DNA of 64,000 nt from assembly GCA_030248295.1 (NCBI GenBank), contig JASANH010000232.1, positions 434,001 to 498,000 on the forward strand, given 5' to 3'. Shown here in pieces: positions 37,056-48,595 of this stretch (positions are counted from its first letter, which is position 1; each line of letters opens with the position of its first letter). The stretch comes from Mesodorylaimus sp. YZB2_4. Taxonomy: Eukaryota; Nematoda; Enoplea; Dorylaimida; Dorylaimidae. The notes beneath the pieces are model-generated. The model did no database searches. It saw only the letters and a program-made list of their open reading frames with translations, and had not been told where the DNA came from. Position numbers and translations under genes: made by a program.

Positions 37056-37150
37056 GACCGCTGGTTATTGCGTTTGTCTTCACCATCGAATTCATAAAAT
37101 TGCTTTTCTTCATGCAGTGGTTGTGCTTTTGGCTACAGCATCTGTATTAC
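37056..37150 (-). pseudogene. Extra copy of the YRCC module
   Basis: Inverted to the plus strand this segment matches 37754-37850 over about 95 bases. On the minus strand it encodes YRCCSQKHNHCMKKSNFMNS, versus YRCCSQKHNHCIQKNNFMNS in the other copy. No upstream coding part is attached, so it is probably a stranded exon or pseudo-exon from a tandem duplication. Confidence 0.5.
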
Positions 37151-37603
37151 CAGGAAGTTTAGGAGAAAGATTTGTCTACTTTTCTCGACTGTTACAGCAC
37201 ATGCAAATCACTCCGCAACTAAATTTTCCAATGGAAACTTTGCATCGAATCGTTTGTTTTTCAGAAAAATTCTGAACTCTGGCATACACGCCATGCCTGA
37301 CATGCCCAACAGACTTTTGGTAGATTTTTAAGAATAAATTGATGTCGTGTTGTTTTTCTTGTAATGTATCGTCTTGTATGGTGCTTCTTGGGTTTCTGGA
37401 TGTTCCGAATGCACTTAATGTGCTTCTCTCGAGGGCAAATTTTTTATTAGTGCAAGCGTCATAGAAAAGGCCCATGCTTCAGTTCCATCTTGGGTACAAT
37501 TAGGAGTTACTAAAATGTATCCTATGACCAAATAATTATAAGTATCGTATTAAATCATTGTCGATCCTATTTGATCCTTATTATACTTGCCCCATTCTTT
37601 ATT

Positions 37604-38457
37604 TCACTTTCTGCAGCAACGATATCTCGCGTTCATCACCCAAGCAGTTTGATTGTGGATCAGTTCAGCTGCCCATGGTTGCCATTCTATCTTGTTGATG
37701 ATCCAGCCTGGTCCTCCACAAGCAATATCTCTAATCGCGAACAGCTTTTGCACACCGCTGAGTCTTGTGCTTGGCTTCACCTTCGAATTCATAAAGTTGT
37801 TTTTCTGTATGCAGTGGTTGTGCTTTTGGCTACAACATCTGTATTCGGCCTGCAGCATTGTGCTGTAGCTTTGTGGTTGACCAGGTACAGAAAGGTTTCC
37901 CAGTTTTTCCACCATATATTATAAAGAGCCCAGCGTGGACCACCGCAATCGATATCTTTGAATCCAAATGCAGGATAATCCCCGTCGTCGAACATATCTG
38001 ACATGGGCAAGGGATCACTGGACTTTTCGCTGTCCTTATTATCCTTTTGGTTTTGCCAGTCAGTCCTCTCCTCATGAACACATTGAAAATATGCTGCCAA
38101 ATGCTTTGTGGCAGTATTATTCTCATTCGTTTCTTTCGCATGACTTTGCCACAAAATATTGTTAATGTAATAACTTGGATGGCAAATAGTCAGTTGCCTC
38201 ACAGCAAAATGAGCGTTGCCTGACGATTCGACATCAAAGACGTAACTGATGCCATTATTGTGGGTATCCTTCCATTCACAAAATGGAGACAGCTCTTCGC
38301 GTACTTCAGTTTTCAATTCATTCACTGATTCTTTCAAAACTTGAATATCATTCTTTATCTGCTCCAAGTAGCAAAAAACACTGCAGAAGGGATTACCAGG
38401 GCGAAATAGGGAGGATATGAGGAAACACAAAAAGATGAAGCTTAAACGAGCAGACAT
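37604..38457 (-). CDS. Secreted protein with duplicated Cys-rich C-terminal modules
   Basis: ATG 38457 opens a frame to 37789 (222 aa) beginning with a signal peptide (MSARLSFIFLCFLISSLF), followed by a short heptad-like helix (IKNDIQVLKESVNELKTEV). A C-terminal module with DIDCGGPRWALYNIWWKNW follows. About 100 bases further downstream a similar module, DIACGGPGWIINKIEWQPW...ARYRCCRK, ends in TGA at 37606-37604 and is preceded by an acceptor-like GCGATTAG. The first module appears to change frame: YRCCSQKHNHC follows only after a +1 shift. This suggests an indel, an unseen small intron, or alternative last exons. I do not recognise the family. Confidence 0.55.
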
Positions 38458-39057
38458 CCTCACAAAACGACGCCAGTGGAATGCGAAGACTTGCTGCTGC
38501 AAACTTAGGAACTGGAAACTTCGCGAGTGTGATGAGCACGCCTGCGTGACCCAGACCCCAGCAGGAGCTGGAGGGTGCAGCTGTCTCAAAAATGGCCTTA
38601 CATTATTCATTAGTGACAGAAACTGACGTTGAATTAGCGCGGCTGGTATTGTGTGTGAGATATCGTTTCGGTTTCTTTCAAGCCTGAATCAGCAGGCACT
38701 GCACCTGGTTTTAGACCAGCCAGCCAGAGTCACTGTGCACTGCACTCCCTCCTAATGGCATCTATCAAGAGGCGCGGTAGCTGCCTGTTTGGCCCAGCCA
38801 CACAGACACGCAATGTTAAGCGGGCAACTTTGCCCGTCCATAACTCAACAACAAATCAACAAAAATGCACAAAATTTTGGAGCTAAGCTATGTTTGCCAT
38901 GACCAATGATCGCGCAAAATTTTGTTGGAAATGGCTCAGCCGTTCTCGAGATCCAAAATGCACGTTTTGCTGTTCCAGAGATGACGACGGAAAAAGACGA
39001 CGACAAAGTACCTTTTAAAAGACACGTCCACTGCGATTTTTTGTACATTCTCTGAAG

Positions 39058-39370
39058 CATAGATTATTTGTTGCGGAAATTGAGGCCGTTTGCCACCAGA
39101 AAATATTACTGCCAGTAATATTTCCACACCACAGCCAACATACACACAACCCACAGCCACAGCCAACAAATATTACTGCCAGTAATATTTTCTAGTGGTA
39201 ACATTAATTAATTGGTAATATTGATTCGTAACAGTGATATTAATTACAGCACCGCCACAACCGGCAGTTAAGTGCTTACAGTTGAAAACCCCCTGCCTAA
39301 AACAGCCACATTAGCCACTAGCCCAGCCACTCTGGAACTTATGCGCATGAGGCTACAGTGTTATGTTAAA
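39058..39370 (+). repeat. Dispersed repeat copy 1 (partner 61415-61895)
   Basis: Starts ATTATTTGTTG(C/A)GGAAATTG and ends GCCCAGCCACTC...CTTATGCGCA, as at 61415-61895. Two copies of AATATTACTGCCAGTAATAT, itself nearly palindromic, lie at 39103-39122 and 39170-39189. Confidence 0.6.
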
Positions 39371-39539
39371 GGCCCGAGCAGAGAAAACTACTTTACTAGT
39401 CCGTAACAAGCAGAGCAAGTGAGCCGTAGGTGCGCTGCGCTAGTGCTAGAAGCTGGTAACATTCTCGTAGAAGTAACCTTTGCGATAGCCTAATCATAAG
39501 CGGTGCGTAAGCGTGGCGTGAGATTATGACTTGGCAAGT

Positions 39540-39788
39540 ATGCAAACTACCAATGCGTTTACATCACATATCTCCCCATCGAAAAAAAAAACTTCGCTTA
39601 TGCCGGCCTGTATCGGTCCGGTGGCTTTCGGTTTTCACGTTTTGGGTACCGACTTTGACCCTTCTGAAACTCGTGCTGACGGGCGGTCGCGAATCAGAGT
39701 TACCCATATTGCCGATCCGTTTCACCAAGAAGCCAGAAAACTCGTCCTGACCATTCATAGAAGAATAGCCCCGGGAGAATTTTTGTGA
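39540..39788 (+). CDS. Small frame of unknown nature, partly duplicated at 41010
   Basis: An 82-residue frame containing GPVAFGFHVLGTDFDPSETR and IADPFHQEARKL. Its 3' half is repeated at 41010-41100 with the frame preserved and two residue changes at the end. I do not recognise it; it could be a fragment of a mobile element. Confidence 0.3.
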   Translation: MQTTNAFTSHISPSKKKTSLMPACIGPVAFGFHVLGTDFDPSETRADGRSRIRVTHIADPFHQEARKLVLTIHRRIAPGEFL

Positions 39789-39990
39789 GCTTGAAAATCA
39801 TCGATTTGAGCCTGATGGACTTGAGCAGAGTCCGCTTGTTTATTTGCATATGGTGCTGGTTTTTTAGTGTGGCACAATAGGCGGCAGGCGGAACAAAAGT
39901 TCGGACCTGAAAAACTTGAAAAGAGGCTTACTGCCACTATGAAAAATCCAGGATGTGCAATGAGCTTGCAACTCAACCAGCCGACCTACA
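39693..39990 (+). repeat. Direct repeat copy 1 (partner 41010-41305)
   Basis: About 300 bases; the first 160 are nearly identical to the second copy, with similarity then falling off towards the 3' end. Confidence 0.85.
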
Positions 39991-40024
39991 TAATTCCAGC
40001 AGCTGAAAACCGCTCAAATTTAAT

Positions 40025-40388
40025 TCAATGCCAACCAAACTTCGTGAAGTTAAGCACAGAAAGCGTGAGCCCTCGCTGTGGGGCCGGCACTGAGCCACTG
40101 GATTCGCTATCAATAGTCGCAGAAGTTACATCTTCGAAGCAAACTTCATAAAAATGGTTTTTTGCCACTAGAATGTTCATCCCATAGCGCGATGCAGACC
40201 GATACTCAATCGATATTAGCACCTGACTTTGTTCTTAGAGATAATGAAGCAACCAGTCAAGTTTGTGCTTAGTTGAAGTTGGCTTTTTTATGCCCAGCAC
40301 ATATTCTGGTGCATGAATGTACAGTATGACTCTTACCTAGCATGACTAGCGCCACCGAAACGAGGACAACAAACATCAGGTAATTCAT
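40025..40388 (-). CDS. Probable small secreted protein
   Basis: ATG 40388 starts a strong signal peptide (MNYLMFVVLVSVALVML) with a good donor (CTAG/GTAAGA) after 40337. An acceptor after 40234 (CTCTAAG) continues in phase into a frame reading EQSQVLISIEYRSASRYGMN and VAKNHFYEVCFEDV, open to 40025. A TTTATAGG box lies about 50 bases upstream of the ATG. The family is not recognised and the 3' end may be spliced further. Confidence 0.4.
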
Positions 40389-41009
40389 CGTTTTTTCGCT
40401 AAAGATCACTGACGACTTCAAACAGATTCCTATAAACTATGAATGCAGAAACCAGGCCTTTGATCGTGAGCTCCTTTGTGGCACTAAGGGGAACTAACAG
40501 CTGTGGTATTTATGACTTTTATGCATGGAGTGTATTCGAAAGTGCTTCCCATTTCAACAGAAAGTTCTGACACGTATTTAATGATCATAACAGATTACTA
40601 CTAACGATAAGGCGACAAGTTGCACAGAGGGGGTACTTGAGCAATTTTCTAGCCTAAAAGTAAAATCCTGAATGAATATATTCGATTCTTTCCCAGACTG
40701 CTTTCAAGCAGAGACACAGAGAGCGCATGTAGAGGCAGCACATACTGAAGGTGCCGATTGGGACTTATGTACAAGAGTATATACATTGCACTAGAACGTT
40801 TCAACCTTCTAATCCCTCATCCCCTGGCAAAAAATGAGGTAGCATAGTAAGCAGACCTGAAATAGAGCATTGTGCATCGATTCACCAACTACAACAAAGC
40901 GTAAAGTTACATCATTCTCCCGCATTTTTTATTGACCGAAACATTAGATAAAACAGAAAAACTGACAGAGAGTATTCATGATCAAATTTTGAAATATACT
41001 GCCTTAAAA

Positions 41010-41305
41010 TCAGAGTTACCCATATTGCCGATCCGTTTCACCAAGAAGCCAGAAAACTCGTCCTGACCATTCATAGAAGAATAGTCCTGGGAGAATTTTT
41101 GTGAGCTTCAAAATCATCGATTTACGCCTGATGGACTTGAGCAGAGTCCGCTTGTTCATTTGCATATGGTGCGGGTCTAGTAGATGGGTCCCCTCCAGCA
41201 GGCGGCACAAAAGTTTGGCCCTGAAAAACTTAAGTTAGACTCACTCACCTTGATAAATCCGGGATGTGCACTGGCCTTGCAACTCAATCAACTAACTGGT
41301 ATATC
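41010..41305 (+). repeat. Direct repeat copy 2 (partner 39693-39990)
   Basis: Second copy, same orientation, about 1.3 kb downstream of the first. Confidence 0.85.
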
Positions 41306-41813
41306 TGATTAATGTTTATATTGGCAAAAAATTCATGAAATGAAACTAGGAAAGGTAGTACATAGGGTCTGATGCGCCTTCGGGCAGGCCAGTCCAGGCT
41401 GACGAAAGGTGATCGAGAAACATCCTGCCTGGCTCTGGCTGGTCACATGTACTCGCGGTTTTAGGGTTGACTAGTAGACCATAATAACTAGCCTCATTTA
41501 TGTCACCGACCATGCCAGATGCTACTCTGAGCAATGCTGGTGCACCAAGGTATTGTTCCAGAAGCAGCGGATTTTGCATGCTTCTGCTTGATGCTTTTGT
41601 GATCGTGATAAAATCAAGCAGGAGGAGCAAGTCCGGCATCTTATTTTGCATTGCCTATCCAAGCATCAGGGAATGCGCAATAAATAGGGACTGATACGTC
41701 ATTTCCCATTTGTATCAAATATATTCTGGTCGAATGTCCACTCGCTATCTCTGAATGCCAAGGATATGCGAATCTTGCAATACAGCGTCTGGCGCCAGGG
41801 TGATAATCCCTTA

Positions 41814-41882
41814 AGCGATTACCTTAGGGAGGTAATAATCGATCTCTACATAGACAGCGATTACCTCCCTAAGGTAATCGCT
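41814..41882. repeat. Perfect 23-bp hairpin
   Basis: AGCGATTACCTTAGGGAGGT... at 41814-41836 is perfectly complementary to 41860-41882, separated by 23 bases. No coding frame runs through it. It may be a small palindromic element or a hairpin RNA source. Confidence 0.9.
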
Positions 41883-42682
41883 GACAAGAGCGCGCACGGG
41901 TCATCAGGGAAGAATTTTTCTCCTTTTTGCCATTGCGTGGAAAAGAGGGGAAAGTGGTCGGAATATATTATTCCTCAAAAATGCAAAACTTTGGCGCGCC
42001 CAAGAAGATCTTTGGCGAACGCTTAAATAGTTGTTGATCAGGAAGATACTGGTCCCTTGCGTAATTTCGCTGCGCATTTTTTGCGGGAGTTGGATCAATA
42101 GCAATCAATTTCCACAATCTGTTTGGAATTACTTCCAAAATGATGGGCCAAGGACAATTAATCATGCGGAAAGCATCACTCAACAGTCAGCCGCAATTCA
42201 GTTCCAGAGATGCATATGACATTTCGTAATTTTTGGCAGGCCATGCAGCAGGAACATACGTAATCAGGTTCAGCAACGCATCAGGGAGCTGCATAAAAAT
42301 TTGGAACACCCAAGAGCTCGAGATTTTCTGCATGAGGGGCTGCATCTGCAAATCAATGCTGAAAAAGTTATTTTCACAAACGGGGCGGGCCATTTGTGAA
42401 AACGAAATTTTGATGCTGCCGTTTTGTTCATGTCAAACGAGGTGCTTATGACCTTTTATTTGATTCCATACGTCACTGCTTGAATGCTCAGCGTTATCGC
42501 ATGGGCGACAAAATTACTGTACAGTAATATAGGAATGGTTGTAATTTGACAAATTTATCACATATAGCGATAATAAAAAGATTTTTGAAGACCTATAAGT
42601 TTTCTTGAGCGTACTAACAAAAAGGTAAAAGCCCATAAATGACTCGTGCGCGCTCTTGACCCGGAATCGATCTATCGGGTCC

Positions 42683-42712
42683 ATACGTACATACATACAT
42701 ACATACATATAT
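42683..42712 (+). repeat. (ATAC)n microsatellite
   Basis: Tandem ACAT units (TACATACATACATACATACA) with one substitution near the left end. Confidence 0.95.
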
Positions 42713-43253
42713 GACGCAGGCACGTTTCTGCCCATAGAAGAATAACCAGTGAAGATTTTGAAAAGATTTTTGGTACACACCTTCCCCGACTAGTCCCTCA
42801 TATCCATACCAAATTTCATTGGGTTTGGCATTGGGTTACGCAAGTTATATCGAAAATAAAAAACCAGGCTGGGATTTTCGCCCTCGCACGCCTAATATGA
42901 GTGAAGCACAAACGGATAGAGATTTTGGAGACTCCTTCGAAAGAACTTAATCTAGTGTAAAGTTACGATAAGAAACAAAATTTCATCGCCTTACGACGTC
43001 AGACTGTTGAGATATCGTTGTTGGTGTGGCACATGTACTACAGGGGGGGACGCTACCGCGCCCCCATTGATATGAAATATGGAGGATACAGCTATTGTTT
43101 GGGTGCTCTGCAAGGGAACAACCAGCAAGGTCTGTATTGCTAGGCGTCGAGTGGCATGGCTCCAATGCAAGAATCTTTTGTGAAAACCATTCCACAAACT
43201 CTCTTAGCACGCCCAGGCTGCAGGTGAAGCATCCTTCTACTTTTAAGTTTTGT

Positions 43254-43440
43254 GGGCCGAAGCCCGTTTTGCCTAAAGCCGGCGAGCAGTCAAACCGTAT
43301 AAGCAAGGCTGTGCGGGGACTGGCACACACAGCAGCTTCCCTCTGCGTGTCTCCACTAGGAGCACCTCCACGAGAGGGCATACTGGACAGAACACCGACT
43401 TCCTCGGACGATGGCGGGCGGGCTTTGAACCCTGTCGGTA
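43254..43440 (-). repeat. SINE copy, 3' part with hairpin
   Basis: Minus-strand copy of the family seen at 60230-60604. The 3' end at 43265-43254 forms GGGC-TTCG-GCCC. The copy is followed at its other side by the GGGTC array at 43434. Confidence 0.7.
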
Positions 43441-43525
43441 GACCCCGGATCGGGTCAGGAACTTTCGGGTCGGGTCGGGTCGGGTCATCAAAATTTCGGG
43501 TCGGGTCGGGTCACTCTTTTTTTGA
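43434..43525. repeat. GGGTC pentamer array
   Basis: Two blocks of tandem GGGTC, joined by ATCAAAATTTC and preceded by GAACTTTCGGGTC. The same layout follows at 44515-44565. Confidence 0.8.
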
Positions 43526-44514
43526 AAGATCGGGTCAAACGGGTCAAAAATACAGAAATTTTGCAAGTTACTACTATTAGCAGCTACAGAAACCTTTTCG
43601 TAGTTTTTCGACTCCAGGATTTGCAGTATATGATTCATGCATGCATGCACAAAGTCTTTCATTCCACGTTCTCATTCTGCGTAACTTCCAAGAATGTGAG
43701 ACGAATTGTAAGCTGTGAGAATGACAAATTTTTCTGCGTAATTTCTGCAAAGGGAGGTCCACATGTGAGAGTTCTCATAAACATTCTTGTCAAATCTGAT
43801 GAATAAGTGAAACTAGCCATACTCTAACATAAGAAAGAATTGATAACTTTTAGCAGGTCGCAGGGGTATCTATAATCACGTTTGATTCCTGAATATGACA
43901 TAACTTCCTGGGTATATGTGGCTGGAAGAGCAGTATAGTCTGTACCCAAAAACCAAATATGTACCAATAATAGCTTCCTTGACCACCATCCATGTTAGCA
44001 TTGCAAAACTGTTTGCTGAGTTCAAAAGTGATAGGTACCCTCACATCCCTCCATCAGTAGTCGAGGTTCTGACAGGAGCCAGTGTCCAGCACAATATGAC
44101 TTTGTGAGCAATATCTTTCGTGAAGACTAGGTGCAACTCCAGCGTGGGGTTAATAAATATTTAGGTATTTCTTTGTTTAACCAAGGATAAGCTGTCTCAG
44201 ACTCCGAAAGTTATGGCAGCTGTCTCTATTATTCACGCCTATCATTCGGACTGGTTGAATTTTGTCTCCAGTGGACAGACCCGCGTCGCTTTTAGATCTA
44301 CGGTTTTTAAACAATTATTTGACCACTATTGTGGGAAATATGAAGGAACGTTACTGCATTTACTAAGGATAACCAGGGAATAACAAAAGATGAAGATTCG
44401 CGTGCGTTAGATGTCTCCATCTCATATTTTCTCAGAGTCACCTTCACACCAACGCCACCACGTTCTGATGATTTGTGAATGGTTTTTATCGCGCGGAACT
44501 TCAACTACTTGCAA

Positions 44515-44565
44515 CGAATTCGGGTCAGAGACTTTCGGGTCGGGTCGGGGTCGGGTTGAACCCGA
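44515..44565. repeat. GGGTC pentamer array
   Basis: AGACTTTCGGGTCGGGTCGG resembles the flank and unit at 43450. It lies immediately beside another SINE piece, as the 43434 array does. Confidence 0.7.
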
Positions 44566-44574
44566 CATCCGGTG

Positions 44575-44690
44575 TCTACTGTCGGTGTTCGACAGCCGAG
44601 ACTGTCTACTCATTTGGCGTCTCTTCTCTCGGAGCACCTCGGCGGTACCAGATGAGTCACCCACGGCTGATATTGAGGATAAGGTTAGCA
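44575..44690 (-). repeat. SINE fragment abutting a truncated channel exon
   Basis: The reverse complement carries GGTACCGCCGAGGTGCTC and GGCTGTCGAACACCGACAG, as in the SINE at 10478-10560. It joins directly to the DEG/ENaC pseudogene at 44690. Confidence 0.6.
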
Positions 44691-44859
44691 GAGCTGTCTT
44701 GAAAATGTGACTGATCCAAATAATTTTTTCACCGAAAGCTTCTTTCCAACCAGCCACGCTTGCTTTTTCAACCAGGTCATCATAAACCTCCTTCAATAAT
44801 TTTGGTTCTGATTTTTCTTCAATCTTCTCTGAGCTAAAGGCAGTACTTGTGCTGGCCAT
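44690..44859 (-). pseudogene. Truncated duplicate of DEG/ENaC exon 1
   Basis: Starts MASTSTAFSSEKIEEKSEPK and matches residues 1 to about 58 of the gene at 45555-47663, up to ALLTLS in TM1, where homology ends in SINE sequence. Upstream flanking DNA to about 45420 also matches the flank of the intact gene (to about 48240), so the duplication included the promoter. No downstream exons are present. Confidence 0.85.
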
Positions 44860-45554
44860 GGCCTATGATATATATTGTTTGAAGAGATTTTGACAACCTT
44901 TGTTCTCTGTACAATATATTGATTTTGGCGAGGAAATTTGGAGAGCAGGGAGCGCTGGATTGCACATTGAGTCCCAGAAACCGCTAAGCTTGGCTCACCT
45001 GGCCAGATATACAGTAATAGAATAGGTTTTACTATGTCGAAAAACCTTGGTGACTACCTGAACCTGTTCTGTGCGTTCCTAATGGTCTGTTAGCGATAGG
45101 CATCTTGCACTGGACCCAACGGTCCCTTGTCCCCGTACCCAACACAAGGCACAGCTGCACCCGCGGGCCACATTCCCGACTCGTTGCTATGGGTTATTTC
45201 GAAGATGTGAGATATCGAACAAAGCTTGATGGCTTCTCCGAAGTCCGAATAGATAGCGAATGACTTGGACTGGCAAGGGAAAACCAGTGAGTCTATCTCA
45301 CCGTCACTCATGACTCGTTTGAGCATACTTTAGTTCGCCTTCCCTTCTGACAGTTCTTCGTTCCCTTGGCTTTATCCATGTTTCGTATTCGTTTTGGCGG
45401 ATTTGATCGCCCACAATAAGCTATAGCTGCCTCTCCTGTCTGCTCACCTTGGGCGTGAAATCTGGAGTTCCAGTTGAGTATTGCGAGCATTTCCACAAGC
45501 ATTTAGCCGTCATAATGCTTAATTCCATGCACAATCACAACAAATTTCACATTA

Positions 45555-47663
45555 TTATCTTCGCGGGCTCACTCTTATCTTAGACCATCTCAAATAGTAC
45601 AAATAACGTGGCAAATAGAATAGAATATGAAAGAAACTGACAAACGAGATGCCCCAATACAAACCAAATAAATTCCCTAAATCGCACAGAATCAAATACC
45701 ATGAAACTTGTTGCACTTCATCGAACTGGCGATAATCCAGATCAGAATAGTACACTCGTATTTTACTGTACATTGTGTTGGGTCTTCTTCCTTCTTTCTC
45801 CAAATAGTAGAAGCTAGCCGAGCTGCTGTATGTCCATCGAACACAATGCGTTCGACGTTTGGCACGAGCCGCGTCCATATTAACTCTCCAGTTGCGTATC
45901 ATATTTATGTACATCTGATTCTTGCTGGACCCTGGGGTCCCATTATAGTGTTCTATATCTAAAGCGAAAGAATTTGATATAAGTAACGCGGCATAGGGTA
46001 AGCATAAGACGCTATCATTTGGCATATAATCAATGATTGCTACATGGCAATCAGACTGAAACATGAAAAAATTATTCGCTGCCTCATAAAGGATAAAATA
46101 TCCTTGCGGATCATGATAAGTGGCCAGCGAAGACTTCAAATTATTTGGACTTGCGCAGTTGACAGCTAATATTTGTTTGCTGGCCTGTATTTTAACATAA
46201 GTTTCGGCTCCATCGGGCGCCGTTATGGGCGACAAAAATATACTATAAGGGGCAGCGTCCACGAAAACTTTGAATCCGTTGTCAGTGTCATCATCAAGGA
46301 TTGGGAAGTCGTCCAGCGACATGTTAGCTTCAATTGTAAGCCCACCAGAAGGACCTGGAATTGTTTGTTTTATTGTGCGATTTGATGGAATCGCGTTGTT
46401 ACTGTCGAAGTTCAACTAAAATCCAAAAAATTGTAGCTGTATTAAAAATTTTAAGGAAATTCATACTAGTGACTTGGAATAAAATGATTGAAAATGTTGA
46501 GGGATGCCTGATAACAAGATTACAACCAGGGTCGAGCGTAACACAGTACCGACCGTTTCTTACCGTTTTACTGGGGAACGGTACTTCATGGAAATGGGGA
46601 TGATAGGGGTGGTAAGGGCCGTATCAGATCTCAGGTACGTGTAGCCCGAAACCCGATAGAGTTCACAGCCCAGCCGCCATCCTCCGAGGCTGTGGGTGTG
46701 TGGTCCAGGATCCACTCGTGTAGGGTGCCCCGAGTAGCGACCCACAGAAGGATGCAGATGTGCGTGCTGCCATGGGCATACCTTATTAGTCAGGCTTCGT
46801 GGGGGCATGTACCCTGTCGGTGTTGGACAGCCGAGACTGTCACCTCGTCGCTCCCGCCTCTCCAACTCACAGTCAGAGTTCCTCGACTGCCAGGTGAGTT
46901 TGTGGCTGAGCAAGGCCGGAGCCTTGCTTCTAAGGTTTGACTGCTGGCCGGCTATAGGAAAAAACGGGCAAAAGCCCAAAAAATTACAGCAAAAAAACTG
47001 GCTTACCATTATTACAAAGCAAATGCCGTCATCGTCGATTGAGCGAACAGCGTGCGAGCAGCAGTCGAATTCGACTCCACCAAATTCACACTTCTTAAAG
47101 ATATTTCCGCACGGCGAGAAAGCTTCTTTGATAAATGAGGAAAAATTAAGCAATTGTGGATTCTCGCGTATAATCATGCGGAAATAAATATAAAAAACCT
47201 CGTCCAATCGTGGACGATTTATTGGCGACAGATATAAGGTTAGCCAGTGGTATAATTCATCTTCCGTTTTGCCCGTATTTTTCTCATAAGCTCTTATTAT
47301 TTTGGGCGAAATTTGGACATGCTCACGAACATAAGTTTCATTAAAAAACACTTGGGCGCAAACAGTGACATTCGTGAATGGTAACTCTCTTAGATTGGTA
47401 AAATCAGTGATTTCATCTTTGTAACTTCTTTTATGGCTCCAGGTTTGTAAGCTTTTGTAAACATAAAAGAAACAGAAACAGGATAAGGTTAACAGAGCTG
47501 TCTTAAAAATGTGACTGATCCAAATAGTTTTTTCACCGAAAGCTTCTTTCCAACCAGCCACACTCACTTTTTCAACCAAGTCATCATAAACCTCCTTCAG
47601 TAATTGCGAATCAGATTTTTCTTTAATTTTCTCTAAGCTAAAGGCAGTTCTTGTGCTGGCCAT
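45555..47663 (-). CDS. DEG/ENaC-family cation channel subunit
   Basis: Two exons, 47663-47007 and 46415-45555 (GT-AG, phase 0), give 505 aa. The protein has a cytosolic N terminus, TM1 (about residues 49-72, WISHIFKTALLTLSCFCFFY), a large extracellular loop with scattered Cys (SPCGNIFKKC, FDCC, SDCHVA), the conserved GPSGGLTIEAN block, and TM2 carrying GLYWGIS. GIS is the G-x-S selectivity filter. The usual N-terminal His-Gly gating motif appears as Ala-Gly (SVAGW). The loop is short for the family and lacks several canonical Cys, so either a divergent subunit or a missed exon is possible. The 591-base intron contains a SINE 3' end. A partial duplicate lies downstream at 44690. Confidence 0.82.
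46795..46985 (+). repeat. SINE copy in the DEG/ENaC intron
   Basis: Contains CCTGTCGGTGTTGGACAGCC and ends GGTTTGACTGCTGGCCGGCT, then the hairpin GGGC-AAAA-GCCC at 46966-46977 and an A run. Confidence 0.7.
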
Positions 47664-48595
47664 AGCTTAGGATATAATTTTTTGATTTTGTAAAGACAGT
47701 TTTATAACGTTTTATGATAACCGTATTGATTTTTGTAAAGAATCGTGAGAGGAGGGAAAGTCTGGGTCGTTGAGGAGTTACCTCAAGGCTAACGGTAGGT
47801 TTGGTTTAAGCGTACAGATATACCATCACAGGTTTTACCAGGTCATAAAAATCCTTGGTAAGTAAAATTGTTCTCTATGTAGATGTTCGTACCGCTCTAG
47901 AGTCACGCCGAGCTCTGTTCCTAACGGTTTCTTGTCCCAGACCCAGCATTCGGGCACATCTGAACTCTCCAGAGTCACACTCCTAACTTGTTGCTATGGA
48001 ATATTTCGAAGGACATCATAATGGACTTTCGTGAAATTCTACATACGTAGGCTATAAGGAATAGGGGCTGGTAGTTAAGAGAAAATGTAGTCTTGCGAAC
48101 GAATCGTAATATATATTAATGTATCATAAAATGCTCGAAGTCCCCCCCCCCCGCAGATTAGTTTACCTCAAAGAGCTCTTCTGCCTCGGGATTTGCCTGT
48201 CCCCAGTTCTTATCTCCTTGGCTTCATCAAGTGCTCGTGGAGGGTCCGATCAACCATAATACGGCCTCATAAGCTAAGAGATTTTAAAAACTCAACGGCC
48301 TCCAATGTGTGATAACAGACTTTTGTCTTTTGAGAGCCTAGTTACCCTTACTACACATAGTCGCTGTGATGAAAAAGGTTTGCTTATCAAAGGAGCTGAT
48401 CGCGTCGCGAGACGCCGATTTTCTTTGATCTTCGTGTTGGGATTCTCGATTTTTATTTGAAAAGCAACTGACACGCAAAGAGAGTTATCTGGTGGACAAA
48501 CACGAGACTGACAATGAGAGCAAGTGTCAAGTAATAGTGTTTTCAGAACTTACAGTGCCTAACCAGAACTCTGTTCCGTCTTCATTACAAAAACC

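Noticed and set aside
41346-41651. Minus-strand frame with a vague reverse-transcriptase feel
   Set aside because: No YxDD box or ordered reverse-transcriptase motifs could be identified.
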